A stretch of 64,000 nt of DNA from Strigamia acuminata (Eukaryota; Arthropoda; Chilopoda; Geophilomorpha; Linotaeniidae): positions 7,750,001-7,814,000 of the forward strand of contig OX442316.1 of the NCBI GenBank assembly GCA_949358305.1, given 5' to 3'. Positions within the stretch are counted from its first letter, which is position 1; the number at the start of each line of letters is the position of its first letter. Made by a program: the position numbers and the translations under genes. Below are positions 11,861-22,800 of the stretch, piece by piece. Under the pieces are notes generated by a model that ran no database searches, was not told the origin of the DNA, and saw nothing but the letters and a program-made list of their open reading frames with translations.

Positions 11861-14239
11861 CTAAAATCCAGCAACAGACCCACCCTTACGAAAATCGTAA
11901 TTGGCTATTAATTCATCCTTGGAATTGCGCTGAATTCCAACAACTACGGATCCATAAGAGCCACGCAACTCAATTTTATGTCCAATCTTCTTCAATCCTT
12001 CAAGAATAGACTGAAACAAATATTCCTTTAAATTTGAAAACCCTAATCCAATTAAAGTACTCAATGAATTTGCAAGTTACTTTGGGAATTCCATTCTCAT
12101 ACTCGATATGATTAGGAATCAATTGATGATGAAGGCGTGGTGCATCAATAGCATCTTTAAGGTCATTATCCCACCAAATAATTCGACCAGTCACCTAAAT
12201 TAAATAAATTAATCATTAAAAGCTTATTTACAACGTAAATCTTATATTTCTCAACCATAGCTGTTCCGGTAACGATACGAGAGCCGCCAGCAGCTCCTAT
12301 CACAAGCACGGGAAAACCTGTCCCATTAAGAATTATCGAGGGACACATTGATGATATCGGACGCTTCTTAGGTTCTAATTTATTGGCCGGCATCGGTATT
12401 TCTTCCACAACTCCACTATCTTTTGGAAAAGTAAAATCATCCATTTCATTGTTAAGAACTATACCAGTTGATGGAGACAGCAATCCAGCACCAAACCTGT
12501 AAATGATAACAAAAAGTAAATGTTTACGAAACCATTTGATTAGTCTCATTAAAAATTAAAATTACCAATAGTTGACGGTACTGGTAACTGATACAGCATC
12601 CCCATTCGGACTAACGACAGACATGTGCGCTGTACCGTACTCTTCTCGGCCTCCTTCATCTAATCCGTAATGACTAGGCGGGAACGTTTTATTGAGCGTA
12701 ATTTTGCTTCTTATCCAATCGGCAGTTTCGGGGTTTGTCAAATTATTCAGCAATTCGGTTAAATCTGAAAACTTTGGATCGCCAAGTTTGCTTTTATAAG
12801 CATAGGCGTACTTGAAGGTTTCGACAATCTTCTGATAACTTTCCAATTCCTGAACGGATTCAGAATTCCATTTATATCCACTTAAAACTTTGAGGATAAA
12901 ATTGAAAACTGGTCCACTTCCTGGAGCTGGAAAACTGTGAACAGTCAAATTTCCAGAAAGTAACATCACGCTCGGTTTTCGTAAAATAACCTCGTAATCT
13001 CGCATATCCTCCATCGTGATGATTCCGCCGAGCTCTTTAATATCATCAACAAATTTCTTCGCCACTTCGCCGGTGTACATTTCATTAGGTCCTTTCTCGG
13101 CGATTGCTTTAAGTGTTTCCGCTAAACGAGGTAATTTGACGAGATCGCCTTCTTTTAGAATATCGTTAGTGGCATTATCCACATAAACGCTCCTAAAATA
13201 ATCAGAATTAATTTTTTTTTAAATACTGTGTATTATTATTTTTTATTTACTGATAAATTGATAACAAATTATGTAATTTAATTACCTTAAGCCCTTGTCC
13301 TTGAGCACTTCCTCGCGTCTGTTTTTTAATGATCTGCTCAAATGAAGTGATGCAGGAAAGCCATCAGTAGCTAGGCGTATAGCAAAATCAAACAAGCGTT
13401 TCCAAGGTAACAAGCCGTGTCTTTTATGCGCTTCTTCGTAACCTCGAACTTCTCCAGGAACGGCAATTGCTAACGGACCTACAAAGGAGGATTTCTTATT
13501 TCCAAGATACAGTGACAAGTTCGCAGCTAACGGAGCAACTTCTCGAGCATCCAATGCTTCTACAGTTCCCGAAGACCTAAAAAAAAATTTTCGGTTATAA
13601 AAATATCAATTAAATAATTGTTAAGCAATAATTACTTATTATAAATAGTCATGAAAAATCCGCCTCCAAGACCCATAGATTGGGCATTATAAACTCCCAT
13701 ACACAATAACGTTGCAATCGCTGCGTCCACTGCACTGCCATTTTCGTGCAAAATTTCTCTGAAAAAAAAAATATTTTTTATTTTTTCAGTTAATGAGTTT
13801 TATGAAAAATATTTACCTGCCAGCTTCTGCGCACGGTACTGCATCAGAGACGACAGCTGCAGTTTTGAAAACGCCGCGTATAGATGGCGGTGGTTCCGGT
13901 TCCCCGGGAATGATAGAATCCGAGTCAGGTGAAGGACCACTTTTTGATCCGGATAATACCACAGATACAGTTACGATAATAATTAAAGCGACTGCTAATA
14001 CTGCTGCGAGAATTATACATTTTTTGCGCGATAATTTTAAATCACTGAAAAATAATAGAAAAATATAAAAGTAAACACAATTTCGTTGCTATAGCAATAG
14101 CCTTGAATCGTATACGAGACTTTAAACCGGCTTTCAATATGATCTTTTGTCGCTGATACTAGTTATAAATAACTTACTCTCTGTGGGAAACTAAAGGAGT
14201 TAAGGATTCTGTACTTGGTGTTGAATATAAGTTACGCAT
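11861..14239 (-). CDS. GGT: gamma-glutamyltranspeptidase, membrane-anchored
   Basis: Cleaves gamma-glutamyl bonds of extracellular glutathione and conjugates; an N-terminal nucleophile hydrolase that self-cleaves into two chains. Exons: 14178-14239, 13817-14044, 13636-13758, 13286-13576, 12566-13192, 12256-12496, 12081-12194, 11861-12010, giving 611 residues. A short cytosolic tail precedes one transmembrane segment ([20 protein letters not shown]), fitting a type II membrane protein. The heavy-chain region has [13 protein letters not shown]. The light chain starts at the catalytic threonine in GTAHMSVVS (about T422), followed by STVNYWFGAG and the oxyanion/substrate loop [24 protein letters not shown] is also typical. 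The donor after GTAM is GTTGAG, weak but required by frame. No inactivating change is visible. Confidence 0.92.
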
Positions 14240-16749
14240 GTCATTTATGTTTGAAAAACGACCAAATGAGGGAATAACATTTTTGTAATGGCAACCACTT
14301 ATCCACGCAAGTGCGCTGAGGTGGCTTCTGAGTGGTGCACGTCTAGCCAGAGAGCAATGCCGTCTTTTAAAATATCATTTTAATCAATTTCAAATGAAAC
14401 TTTATTTTTTACATTTTTTAAACTTTTCTTTATAAAAACAAGCAAATCTGGCTTGAAAGTTGAAATTTTAATATTTTGCCACCACAGCGCGCTAACGATC
14501 CCTAAATGCGCCAAATTCAAAAATAATTATCGTTAAAAAAGCTGAATTGTACAAATGACCGCTGTTTTTCTCATTGGACTAGGGACGGATCTACATTTTT
14601 GAACTGTTATGGGGGTACCTTTGCAACCACCAGCGAGGTCTAAATCCTTTCCAAACCACATTCTGCTGTCAACTGCTGAACAAATACTATTATTCTGTAT
14701 TGAATTAAACTACCGCATATCATTATTATTATTATTATTTTTGAAAAATACCTTCTCATGAATCATAATTTTAAGTAATGTAGACTAAAGTCGCTTTGGG
14801 GACGTCTCTGGGATTAGGGGCCCTGAAGCTTCAGCTCCACTACTTTCACAGTACTGCCCCTGGATAAACCCCATTTCTTCAGATAAAAGGACAACAAAAT
14901 AAGAGCAAAAACGACTTTCTGTTGTTTTATCAGATAAAGATTTGAACATTGGACTTTATTGCCCCAGTCTAGCCTACTTTGATATTATTTCCCTCGTGCC
15001 GCCCTTAAATAGAAGCTGTATTAAATTCTAAATGTACGTATGAATTCTAGGTATCTATCACTGTTTAAATTTTATTACAATGAAATAAAAAAACAAATTA
15101 GTAGCATTTATAGTTATCTACTGCAAATTTTAATTTTTTAATTGTTCTTTTTTAAATAATAAAAAACTTACACGAGTCATCCTAATTGAAAAAAAAATTT
15201 GAAAGTTTCATGTAACTCTATTAGTGCCGGCAATTCATACACCGCTATTTACCAAGAATTTTAATTTATTTTTAACATCCTGTTGTTATGCTGTTATGTA
15301 ACACAATTTTTGTTTGTTTTTCTTTTATTGTTTTCCTTATTTTTTAAATCCCGGTAACAATTTTTATTTTTTTTAAATATAACTAAACTACGGTAGTTGG
15401 AACTACTTTAAAAGAGTGCATGTTATTTATTAACTTCTAAAGGAAATAAAAAAAAATCGGTTATGACACTTTCGCACCTGTAAAAGGATATTTCAAACAT
15501 GAAACATCATTCATTCATTTTAAGTTGATTGGACGCTACCCTACACCAAAGTGGACTATACCTACCGTGCCAACATTCCATTATTTTACTGCACAAGTTA
15601 AAGTGAGTAAAAATGCAAGTAAATGCTTTCTTAAATACACTTACCTTAAAGCCATTGCATTCGGATAAAAACAACCTGTGCCCACTCCCGAGTCCGAACG
15701 GCGTCGCTAGCAAATTTTGATAACTTGCGCGTGACGTCATCATTTTTTTTCTCATTAATTTTTTTTGTTGTTTATTCTTCCTTTTGAACGGGGACGAAGG
15801 CAATTGGACGGTTTCTGTGCTCCTCAAAAGACAAAATATGCTTTGTTTTTACACAGATAGTAGATGCACTCATGTGAGAGATTTTAAAACTGAATAAAGA
15901 TTTGAATTGTTTTGAAGACTGAAAAGTTTATATGATATACGTTTGATAATAAACGACAAAGAAACTTTTATGTCTTCTAATGAATCACACAAACAAGTGT
16001 TTAGACTGGAGAATGTGAAAATAAACAAACGTTTTTCCACACTTTTAAATAATAATTTCGGAATCCATCAACTTTCATTTTAATTTAATATTTCACAAGC
16101 TGCCACGTACTTGTCCAATATTAAAATGAAAAGATTAGATCGTGGTACTACCGAAGAAGATAATCGCTAATGAATGTACCGTATACTATGCACTTTATAT
16201 ATAAAGCTGATATTAAATTTGCACAGTTTATCTGTTCCAGATTTGTAATCTTATTATCAAATCAAACCGAATTTGAAAAGGGCACTTATATACCTTTCAT
16301 CTGTTGAATAAGCAAATTTAGTGCTGCAATTACTTCAAGTTACTTTTTCACATTATGAGTTAGTAGCTTTAAAGAGGCTAATAACAACTATAAAGAGGAC
16401 AGGACTTACTTTATGTCCTCATATACAGTACCTGTTCTCTAGACATAGTAGGTCAGTAAAATTAAAAAAGATTTCGTGATCATAAAAAATATATCGGCAT
16501 TTCAAATTGGTCAAAATTTTGAAGTGAATGATCTCAAATTCTCAATGCTTTCTATATGGCTGGATTTCTTGACTTTCCTTTACGGTACTATTGTTTTTGA
16601 GATGATAAGAAAACAAAAAAACAAAGCAAAGAAAGCAAAAAATAGTTATTTCTGGAAATGGATTATTATGGGTAAACTATGCATAATTTTATTTTATATG
16701 CAACGATTTTAATCTGAAGTTTTATTTATTTGTACATTTAAGTATTATT
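14240..16749. other. intergenic 2.5 kb upstream of GGT
   Basis: Mostly AT-rich. Holds a possible hAT-like transposon remnant (14580-14862) and a minus-strand open frame 15507-15827 that ends at a fair donor (AAG|GTAAGTG at about 15645) but resembles nothing recognised. 14700-14745 has a short ATT run. Confidence 0.45.
14580..14862. mobile_element. degenerate hAT-like non-autonomous element (candidate)
   Basis: The left end TAGGGACGGATCTAC (14580) and the inverted right end CAGGGGCAGTACTGT (complement ending at 14862) resemble each other and the CAGGGGCGG-type termini of hAT elements. The inner right end carries AGCTTCAGGGGCCCC on the complement, also common in such elements. No clear 8-bp target duplication and no transposase is seen. 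Evidence is termini only. Confidence 0.3.
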
Positions 16750-17715
16750 TCACGTCTCTTGCACAAATCGCAGAATAACATGCTGTGTTTTTGCTGTCCT
16801 CAAGGACGATCTATTTGACGTAGATTGCCTTTGAATTGCTTCAATGTTTACCTCGCTTTTATAAAGCTGCCGGTTTAGAATTTCCTTCAGTTTTTTCTTC
16901 AAAATTTTACTGCAAACTCCATACATTAATCCATGACACACAGGAGCCGAACAAAGTAACACATTTGACATCACACGGATTTGCATTGGCACTAATACAC
17001 TTCCAGAGTCGGCAACCAAAGTGCCGAAGAAAGGCGTGTACAGGAAAAGCAACGGACAAAGACACTTGATGATTGCACAAGACCCCTTAAATTGTTTCAA
17101 ATAATACGGAGATGACTTTTGATTTGGCGTGATAGCAGCTTGCGCTCGAACACTGACTTCATACAGCGCACTTAGAATACGATGTTTATGAAATCTTGCA
17201 ATAAGAAAACATCTAACATTACACACAGTTATTACTATTATTGGCAAACATAATGCACCGCCTGCGTACACGGCATTGTACCATTTCCACGAAGTCAGTT
17301 CAACTTTCTCGATGGCCACTAATGGTAGAGTAAGAAGAAACCCGCAAATCCACTGGAAAATCATAAAAATCAAAACACGTTTCCGATTTATAAAATGTAC
17401 ATAATGAAGAGGAAATGCAACTGCCAAATATCGATTGTAATAGAATCCAACCAATGTCCACAACACGAGGAATGTTAAAACGCCGGATGTGAATGTTTGC
17501 GCGTAGAAAGGAATTGGAAAATGGAAGTTATGCATCGCAAAAAAAATAATGCAAAATGATGATGTTATCGAGTTCACTAATCCTAAGTGAAATAAAAAAA
17601 GATTAGCCGTGGTTCGCAAGTTGCGGTGAGAAGTCATCATAACGATGATATATCCATTGAATATTAGACCGAAAATTGATGATGAAATGGTAATTAAAGA
17701 TAAAACTGACATCAT
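16750..17715 (-). CDS. intronless class A (rhodopsin-like) GPCR, orphan, divergent
   Basis: A single 321-residue frame with seven hydrophobic segments. Recognisable landmarks: TM1 FNGYIIVMM, TM2 ANLFLFHLGLVNSI, TM3 end FYYNRYLAVAFPLHY (NRY in place of DRY), TM4 IFQWICGFLLTLPL, TM6 CPLLFLYTPFFG, TM7 APVCHGLMYG in place of NPxxY, and a basic helix 8 ILKKKLKEIL. The usual Asp in TM2 is Asn, the TM3 extracellular Cys is not seen, and CWxP is absent. The N-terminus is almost nil: MMSVLSL leads straight into TM1, and an in-frame stop lies four codons upstream. NRY is also found in the insect Tre1/moody group, a possible but unproven relation. Ligand unknown. Confidence 0.8.
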   Translation of the reverse strand: MMSVLSLITISSSIFGLIFNGYIIVMMTSHRNLRTTANLFLFHLGLVNSITSSFCIIFFAMHNFHFPIPFYAQTFTSGVLTFLVLWTLVGFYYNRYLAVAFPLHYVHFINRKRVLIFMIFQWICGFLLTLPLVAIEKVELTSWKWYNAVYAGGALCLPIIVITVCNVRCFLIARFHKHRILSALYEVSVRAQAAITPNQKSSPYYLKQFKGSCAIIKCLCPLLFLYTPFFGTLVADSGSVLVPMQIRVMSNVLLCSAPVCHGLMYGVCSKILKKKLKEILNRQLYKSEVNIEAIQRQSTSNRSSLRTAKTQHVILRFVQET

Positions 17716-18234
17716 GCTTACAGATCATGTTGATAATGTTCGTTATCATTCGGCAGATCATCATTAGGTTTAAACGCATCTGGATTTGCCAAGAAGAGAG
17801 ATGTTGCCCGGTTTTAGTTACTATGACGACTGCATCGTGGTATGTCGTTGCTAAAATCAGTGCGGAGATGTGTTTATATAAGATTAAACTATATATAGCT
17901 GTAGAAAAAATTATTTCGTGAAAGGTAAAGTGTTAATGTTGATGGAAATGCTAGTAATGTAATCAAAACGTTCAAAACAAAGATGTTGTTGTTTAAATTT
18001 AGTGCGAGTTTAGGAAACCTTTGAGATGACCATCCACTTGAGAATTCTATATTTATATACCTCAGACCATACTAACGTATTAATTTCTAAATTTTTTTTT
18101 AATAGCTAAAAATAAAATTTTAAGATGAAAATAATTGGTAATAATTTAGTAGTGTTACTACTGAAAATAAATGAAACTACAAACCTTGAAGTAGTGATTT
18201 TAAATGCTACTGTAGTTTACTGATGTTTTGTGTA
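17716..18234. other. intergenic between GPCR and PAN gene promoter
   Basis: Divergent 5' flanks of the GPCR (-) and PAN-module gene (+). No gene, repeat or clear motif supported. Confidence 0.5.
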
Positions 18235-18470
18235 TTTTAGATACAATTCAAGTGCACCTTTATTATGTGAATTTCAAATTGCATTACATTTGTACCTGGG
18301 AATGATCAGCACGAAACTTTCCAATCATCACGCAAGACAAACCCGCATCCTGGATGCCGTTGGCTTGTATGAGTTCCTCGGTTTTCATGGAAAAAGAAAT
18401 GGTAAGTAGCAGTCTATGTTTGCTTCTTTTACTGTTAGGGTCTTTCTATTCATTTTGTGAGTAAATTAAC
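18235..18470 (+). repeat. upstream copy of a duplicated first-exon region
   Basis: Direct duplication of 19640-19895. Matching blocks include the start (AAGTGCACCTTTAT against AAGTGCAACTTTAT), CACGCAAGACAAACCC in both, CTTTTACTGTTA in both, and AGTAAATTAACA just after the donor in both. The copies differ by many substitutions and a few small indels, so the duplication is not recent, yet the ATG, the reading frame and the donor position are kept. Confidence 0.75.
18399..18456 (+). CDS. alternative first coding exon of the PAN-module gene
   Basis: The 58-nt segment from ATG to donor GTGAGT encodes MVSSSLCLLLLLLGSFYSF plus one base. It has the same length and phase as the main first exon at 19823-19880, and splicing to the acceptor at 20005 would give SFSSVHCQSC, a good signal peptide with an intact first PAN module. 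Seen in sequence: homology, frame and splice site kept. Inferred: use as an alternative promoter/exon. It could also be a decaying relic. Confidence 0.5.
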
Positions 18471-19639
18471 ATCGTTTCATAATATTAATTTAGGAGTAAC
18501 AGGGACAATTGAGACAGCACTGGCAGGAAGAGTTGGAAACAGCGGAGGAGGAAATGGAAGATAAAGACAAAGAGACGAATGGGCCAACACGTGCAAAACA
18601 AAGCAGGGAAGCTCAGGGACAGCGGTGGGTTTTGCATTATTATAGTACCGGTGTTCATTCACTGGAACGTATGGATAAAAATCTTGCAATAAAATACACA
18701 AAACGTTGTACACAGCAGTGCTTTCATTTTTAGATTTAGTAAAAGACAACTTTAAAGTAAATTGTTGTGTTACCTCATATATTTGTTTGAATTTATTGCT
18801 GTTGTAAATTTAAAAATCAAAGCAGTGCAGGAATCTTCATCCAACTACAACAACATAACTACAAACTAAGACTAAAAGTAAAAAGACAACAGCATGGTCA
18901 GTGTGTTCAGTGTGGTACATTGGAAAGTCAGCATTTTATAGTCAGAGACAAATTAGGTAATCTATTTATTAGTACGGTAGTTCTACACACAGTACTACAT
19001 TTAGGTTGATGGTAAAGATTGGAGTACAATCCCAACTGAATGAATCCACATATTGAATTTATTGTTAAACCAAAACTAGTCCACAACTATTAGCGAAATT
19101 ATGCTAAAGGTTGCCGTATCTGAGCTATTTGCAACGACATAACCGATTTTTTTATTGTGATTGATGAGCTAAATCTTCTATGAAGCATTAGGCTAAGTAT
19201 TTGTGTCATCATAAAGTGCAGATTGGAATTTAATGAAACCGTACATCCTTGGGTCCATACAAAACAGTTCCGCGTCCATTATCACCGATGGGAAGTGAAG
19301 TCACATCATCCTGTTCTCGATTGATTCCTAAACCCGTCCGCTATGAGTCTGCGGCCGAAGGTCAGACATACCAAATGTAAATACATTTGTTACAAGCACA
19401 AAAGTACACAAAACAGTTCAAACCGCAATAATAACAATAAATATTATTCTGAGCTTATTCATCCAATATAATTGGAAGAAATATTAAATTTTTCTACTGA
19501 TGCTAGAAGTCTGTAACTTTGATAGTAAAACTTCAGCAGATGTTGATTTGTAAATAACCGTTGCTACTGCATTTTATTGATCTTTCAAAGAGATACATTT
19601 GTATATGTGATCAATCAAATTTGTGAACCTTAAGTAAAA

Positions 19640-19895
19640 GATAAAATTGAAGTGCAACTTTATCGTGTGAACTACAACTGTATTACAATTGTATCTAGCA
19701 ATGATCAATGCGGAACTGTCGAATGGTCACGCAAGACAAACCCTCATCCTGTCTGCCTTTGCAGTTATCGCTGGTCTACAAGCTCATGAGTTTCCATGGA
19801 AAGCGGGTATTTGCAAAAAGGGATGGCGCGTGGCAGCCTGTGGCTGCTCTTTTTACTGTTATGGTCTTTGGACTCACTGCGTAAGTAAATTAACA
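19640..19895 (+). repeat. downstream copy of the duplicated first-exon region
   Basis: Partner of 18235-18470, containing the presumed 5' leader and first coding exon of the PAN gene. Both copies carry an upstream ATG (18302 and 19701) opening a similar short frame (MINAELSNGHARQT here, MISTKLSNHHARQT in the other). Confidence 0.75.
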
Positions 19896-22800
19896 ATTCT
19901 TACAGCGTTATTAGTTTGAGTATTAGACGGCATAATTTAAAATTTAATTCAGTTTAAAAAGAAATGATAATAGGAGAAAAAACTCACAAAAATTTTCAAT
20001 TTAGCATCAGTGCACTGCCAATCTTGTCGCAACGGTATTCTCACGTATGAAAAGCTCACGGGATATAAATCAAATGCTCGTAAAGGAAGCCGTATTTTGC
20101 CCAGAAGTAAATCGTTGACGTTAGATTGTCTGGAAGACTGTCAGTCGAGAAGCGATTGCTTGGGTTTCCAAACTGATTACACCGCGAATGAATGCCAATC
20201 TTTCACTCAAGACTCCTCGACGCCCATAAATCGTAACTTAATCGCACCAGATACAACGAAGAACTATTTTGAGAAGTTATGCTTAGAAAATGGTATATAC
20301 ATATATATATTTTTTTTCCAAAATAAAAAATAATACTTTATTTCTTAATTCCAATTTGTTTTGAATTTAATATAATTTCTAGTAAACACTACTTATTTTC
20401 GACTAATGTGTGCATCCAAAATGTGGGCATTTGAACGAGTTAAAGATGCGTCACTAGAGGTTCCAGCAGCTTTAACGCGTCGCGTAGCGACTAGACAAGC
20501 GTGTGTTAAGTTATGCTTCATTACCAACGAATTTACATGCAGGGCAGCGAATTACGAGAGCGCAACAGGTATTTGTGCTTTAATGCGAGAAGACAGAAGA
20601 ACACAAGCCCAAGCATTTCGAGCTAACAATTCGGGATGGGACTACATCGAAAACCAGTGCAGTGTCAGATGTAAGACACCTCAATATACTGTATTAATAT
20701 CTGATCCATGTATTAATTAACGTGTAACTTTTTTCAGTAATTCAATCCTGTGAATATTCAACATTAGTTGATGTAGTAATAGCAAAACCAGATCATGTGA
20801 CTTATGCTCCTTCACGTGAAAATTGTACTGCCAAGTGTGATGAGGTTGGCTTTATCATATTTACGATACAGCAAAACTATTCCCATACATTAATTTTTTT
20901 ATTTTAAATTCAGACTAAAAAGTTTTTCTGTCGATCTTATTCGTATGACGATTCTGGGAATATCTGTGCACTTAGCAGCGGCGATAAAACGAGTGTCGGT
21001 GCTCCAACACCTGCACCAGGAAGAGGAATTATATCAGGAGAGCGCACATGCCTACTACGTATGTACAAACTAATTTCTTGCTAATATTTGGTCGATTTGA
21101 TTAATTATTGATTGATTATTTAATGATATTACAGTGCAATGCGCTGGCAGCAGTGCCTCGTACGAAAAAGTCACAGGTTATTACATACAGGATGCAATAG
21201 CGCTACCACTGGATCTTGATGAAAAATTCTCTTCTGTGGCTTGTTTACAAGCGTGTACAAACAGTGGGACTTCGTGTCCAGCTATTCACGTAGATTATTC
21301 CTCCGAACAATGTTTTAAACTAGACAGAAACACGCAAGACAGTGGCACGAATCTTGTGGCCAGACAAGGAATATCTTATTTCGAGCAAATATGTCTAAAA
21401 GGTAAATAAAAATCGATTTTAAAACATTTAAATTTAATTTAAATGATGATTTCAGGGGCTGCCAGATACTGTCTGGGCAAAGCTTGGGTGTACCAAAGAA
21501 TTTTGAGGCATGAAATGATTCCATCAGCAACAGATCGCGTGCTCCGCCCCGTGCAAAATCGTCGCAAGTGCGAGGAAGCTTGTCTGAATGCACGAGGATC
21601 TTTCACTTGTAAAGCCGCAACTTACTACAGTATGACTACGGAATGCCGATTGAGTGACAAGAGCCGGCGCTCACATCCTGATCGCTTCCGACCTTCCACG
21701 ACGGATGGTGTAGAATACTTGGAAAACGAATGTGCAGCATGTACGTGCCAAAAAAATTGATATTTGAATATTAATCCTGCCATATTTATACACTGAAAGA
21801 ATGAATTTAAACAGAAAAAAAAAATTAATGATAACAAAATTATTTGATCTGACAACAAATTTCATTCATTCTCTCAGTTCAGAATTGAATAAATTGATTT
21901 GCAATTAAATTATCACTAAGTCTCGTACATCTTTCGAGTTATTTTTTCTTTACTCGTCTGCAGTGACGAAAAAATGTCACTTCGTATCTTCCGATAACTT
22001 TCTGCCTCTGCATTCGGACATGATGACTACTGCCAATTCGCAAAAAGATTGCGAGAATGCGTGCGCAAACAATGCCAACTTTACGTGCCGCAGTGCTGGG
22101 TTTCGACCGTCGTCAGCTGAGTGCAGATTGAGTTCTGAAGAAGGTTTAGCTAGCCAACGAACTTCGCACGAAGGAGGAACATTTTTCCAGTGCACTGCAC
22201 AGAAAACAAGTAATTCTAAAACAGTATCAACTACAGGTATGGCATTGACAAACTAAACTAGAATAAAGGATTAACAAAGGTACATTTTTATCTTGTAGAT
22301 AACTCACACCAATGCTTCCATCGCAGTTACATTCGCACCAGTGGCGTATGGGCACCTGGAGGACCCGTGATGCTCGAATCAAACTTCAAAGATGGTGTAG
22401 TGGAGGAATGTTGCAGGATATGCGACCGCAACGAATCGTGTGTTGGGTTTTCCGTTGATTTTTCCATCGGTCGTTGTTACATGACTCAAAAAAGCGACAA
22501 TGATACTGTCAGATTAGAGGTAGCTTCTTCCACTGGATACTTCCAAACTTTGTGCTTACCGAGTGAGTAGATTATTTGTATTTTCTTGACACAAACTACA
22601 AGAAACAAAATATCTTTTCTACTTTCACAGAGACTAAAACTTGCCAACAATTATGGGCTTTCAAACGCATTCCGAATAAAGAATTACGAGGTTTTGACCG
22701 CGAAGTGTATAGGGACATATCAAAATCGGAATGTCTGCGAAGGTAAAAATTACACAAAATACATACAGTTTGATTGCTAAAATGCATTTATTTTGTTAGG

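Noticed and set aside
15507-15827. Minus-strand 106-codon open frame upstream of GGT
   Set aside because: Ends near a fair donor, but its phase does not fit the GGT exons and the Lys/Ser-rich content resembles nothing known; kept only as a note in the spacer entry.
18477-18749. Overlapping frames on both strands after the first-exon copy
   Set aside because: Neither has a domain, signal peptide or splice context, and joining to the 18456 donor gives an immediate stop.
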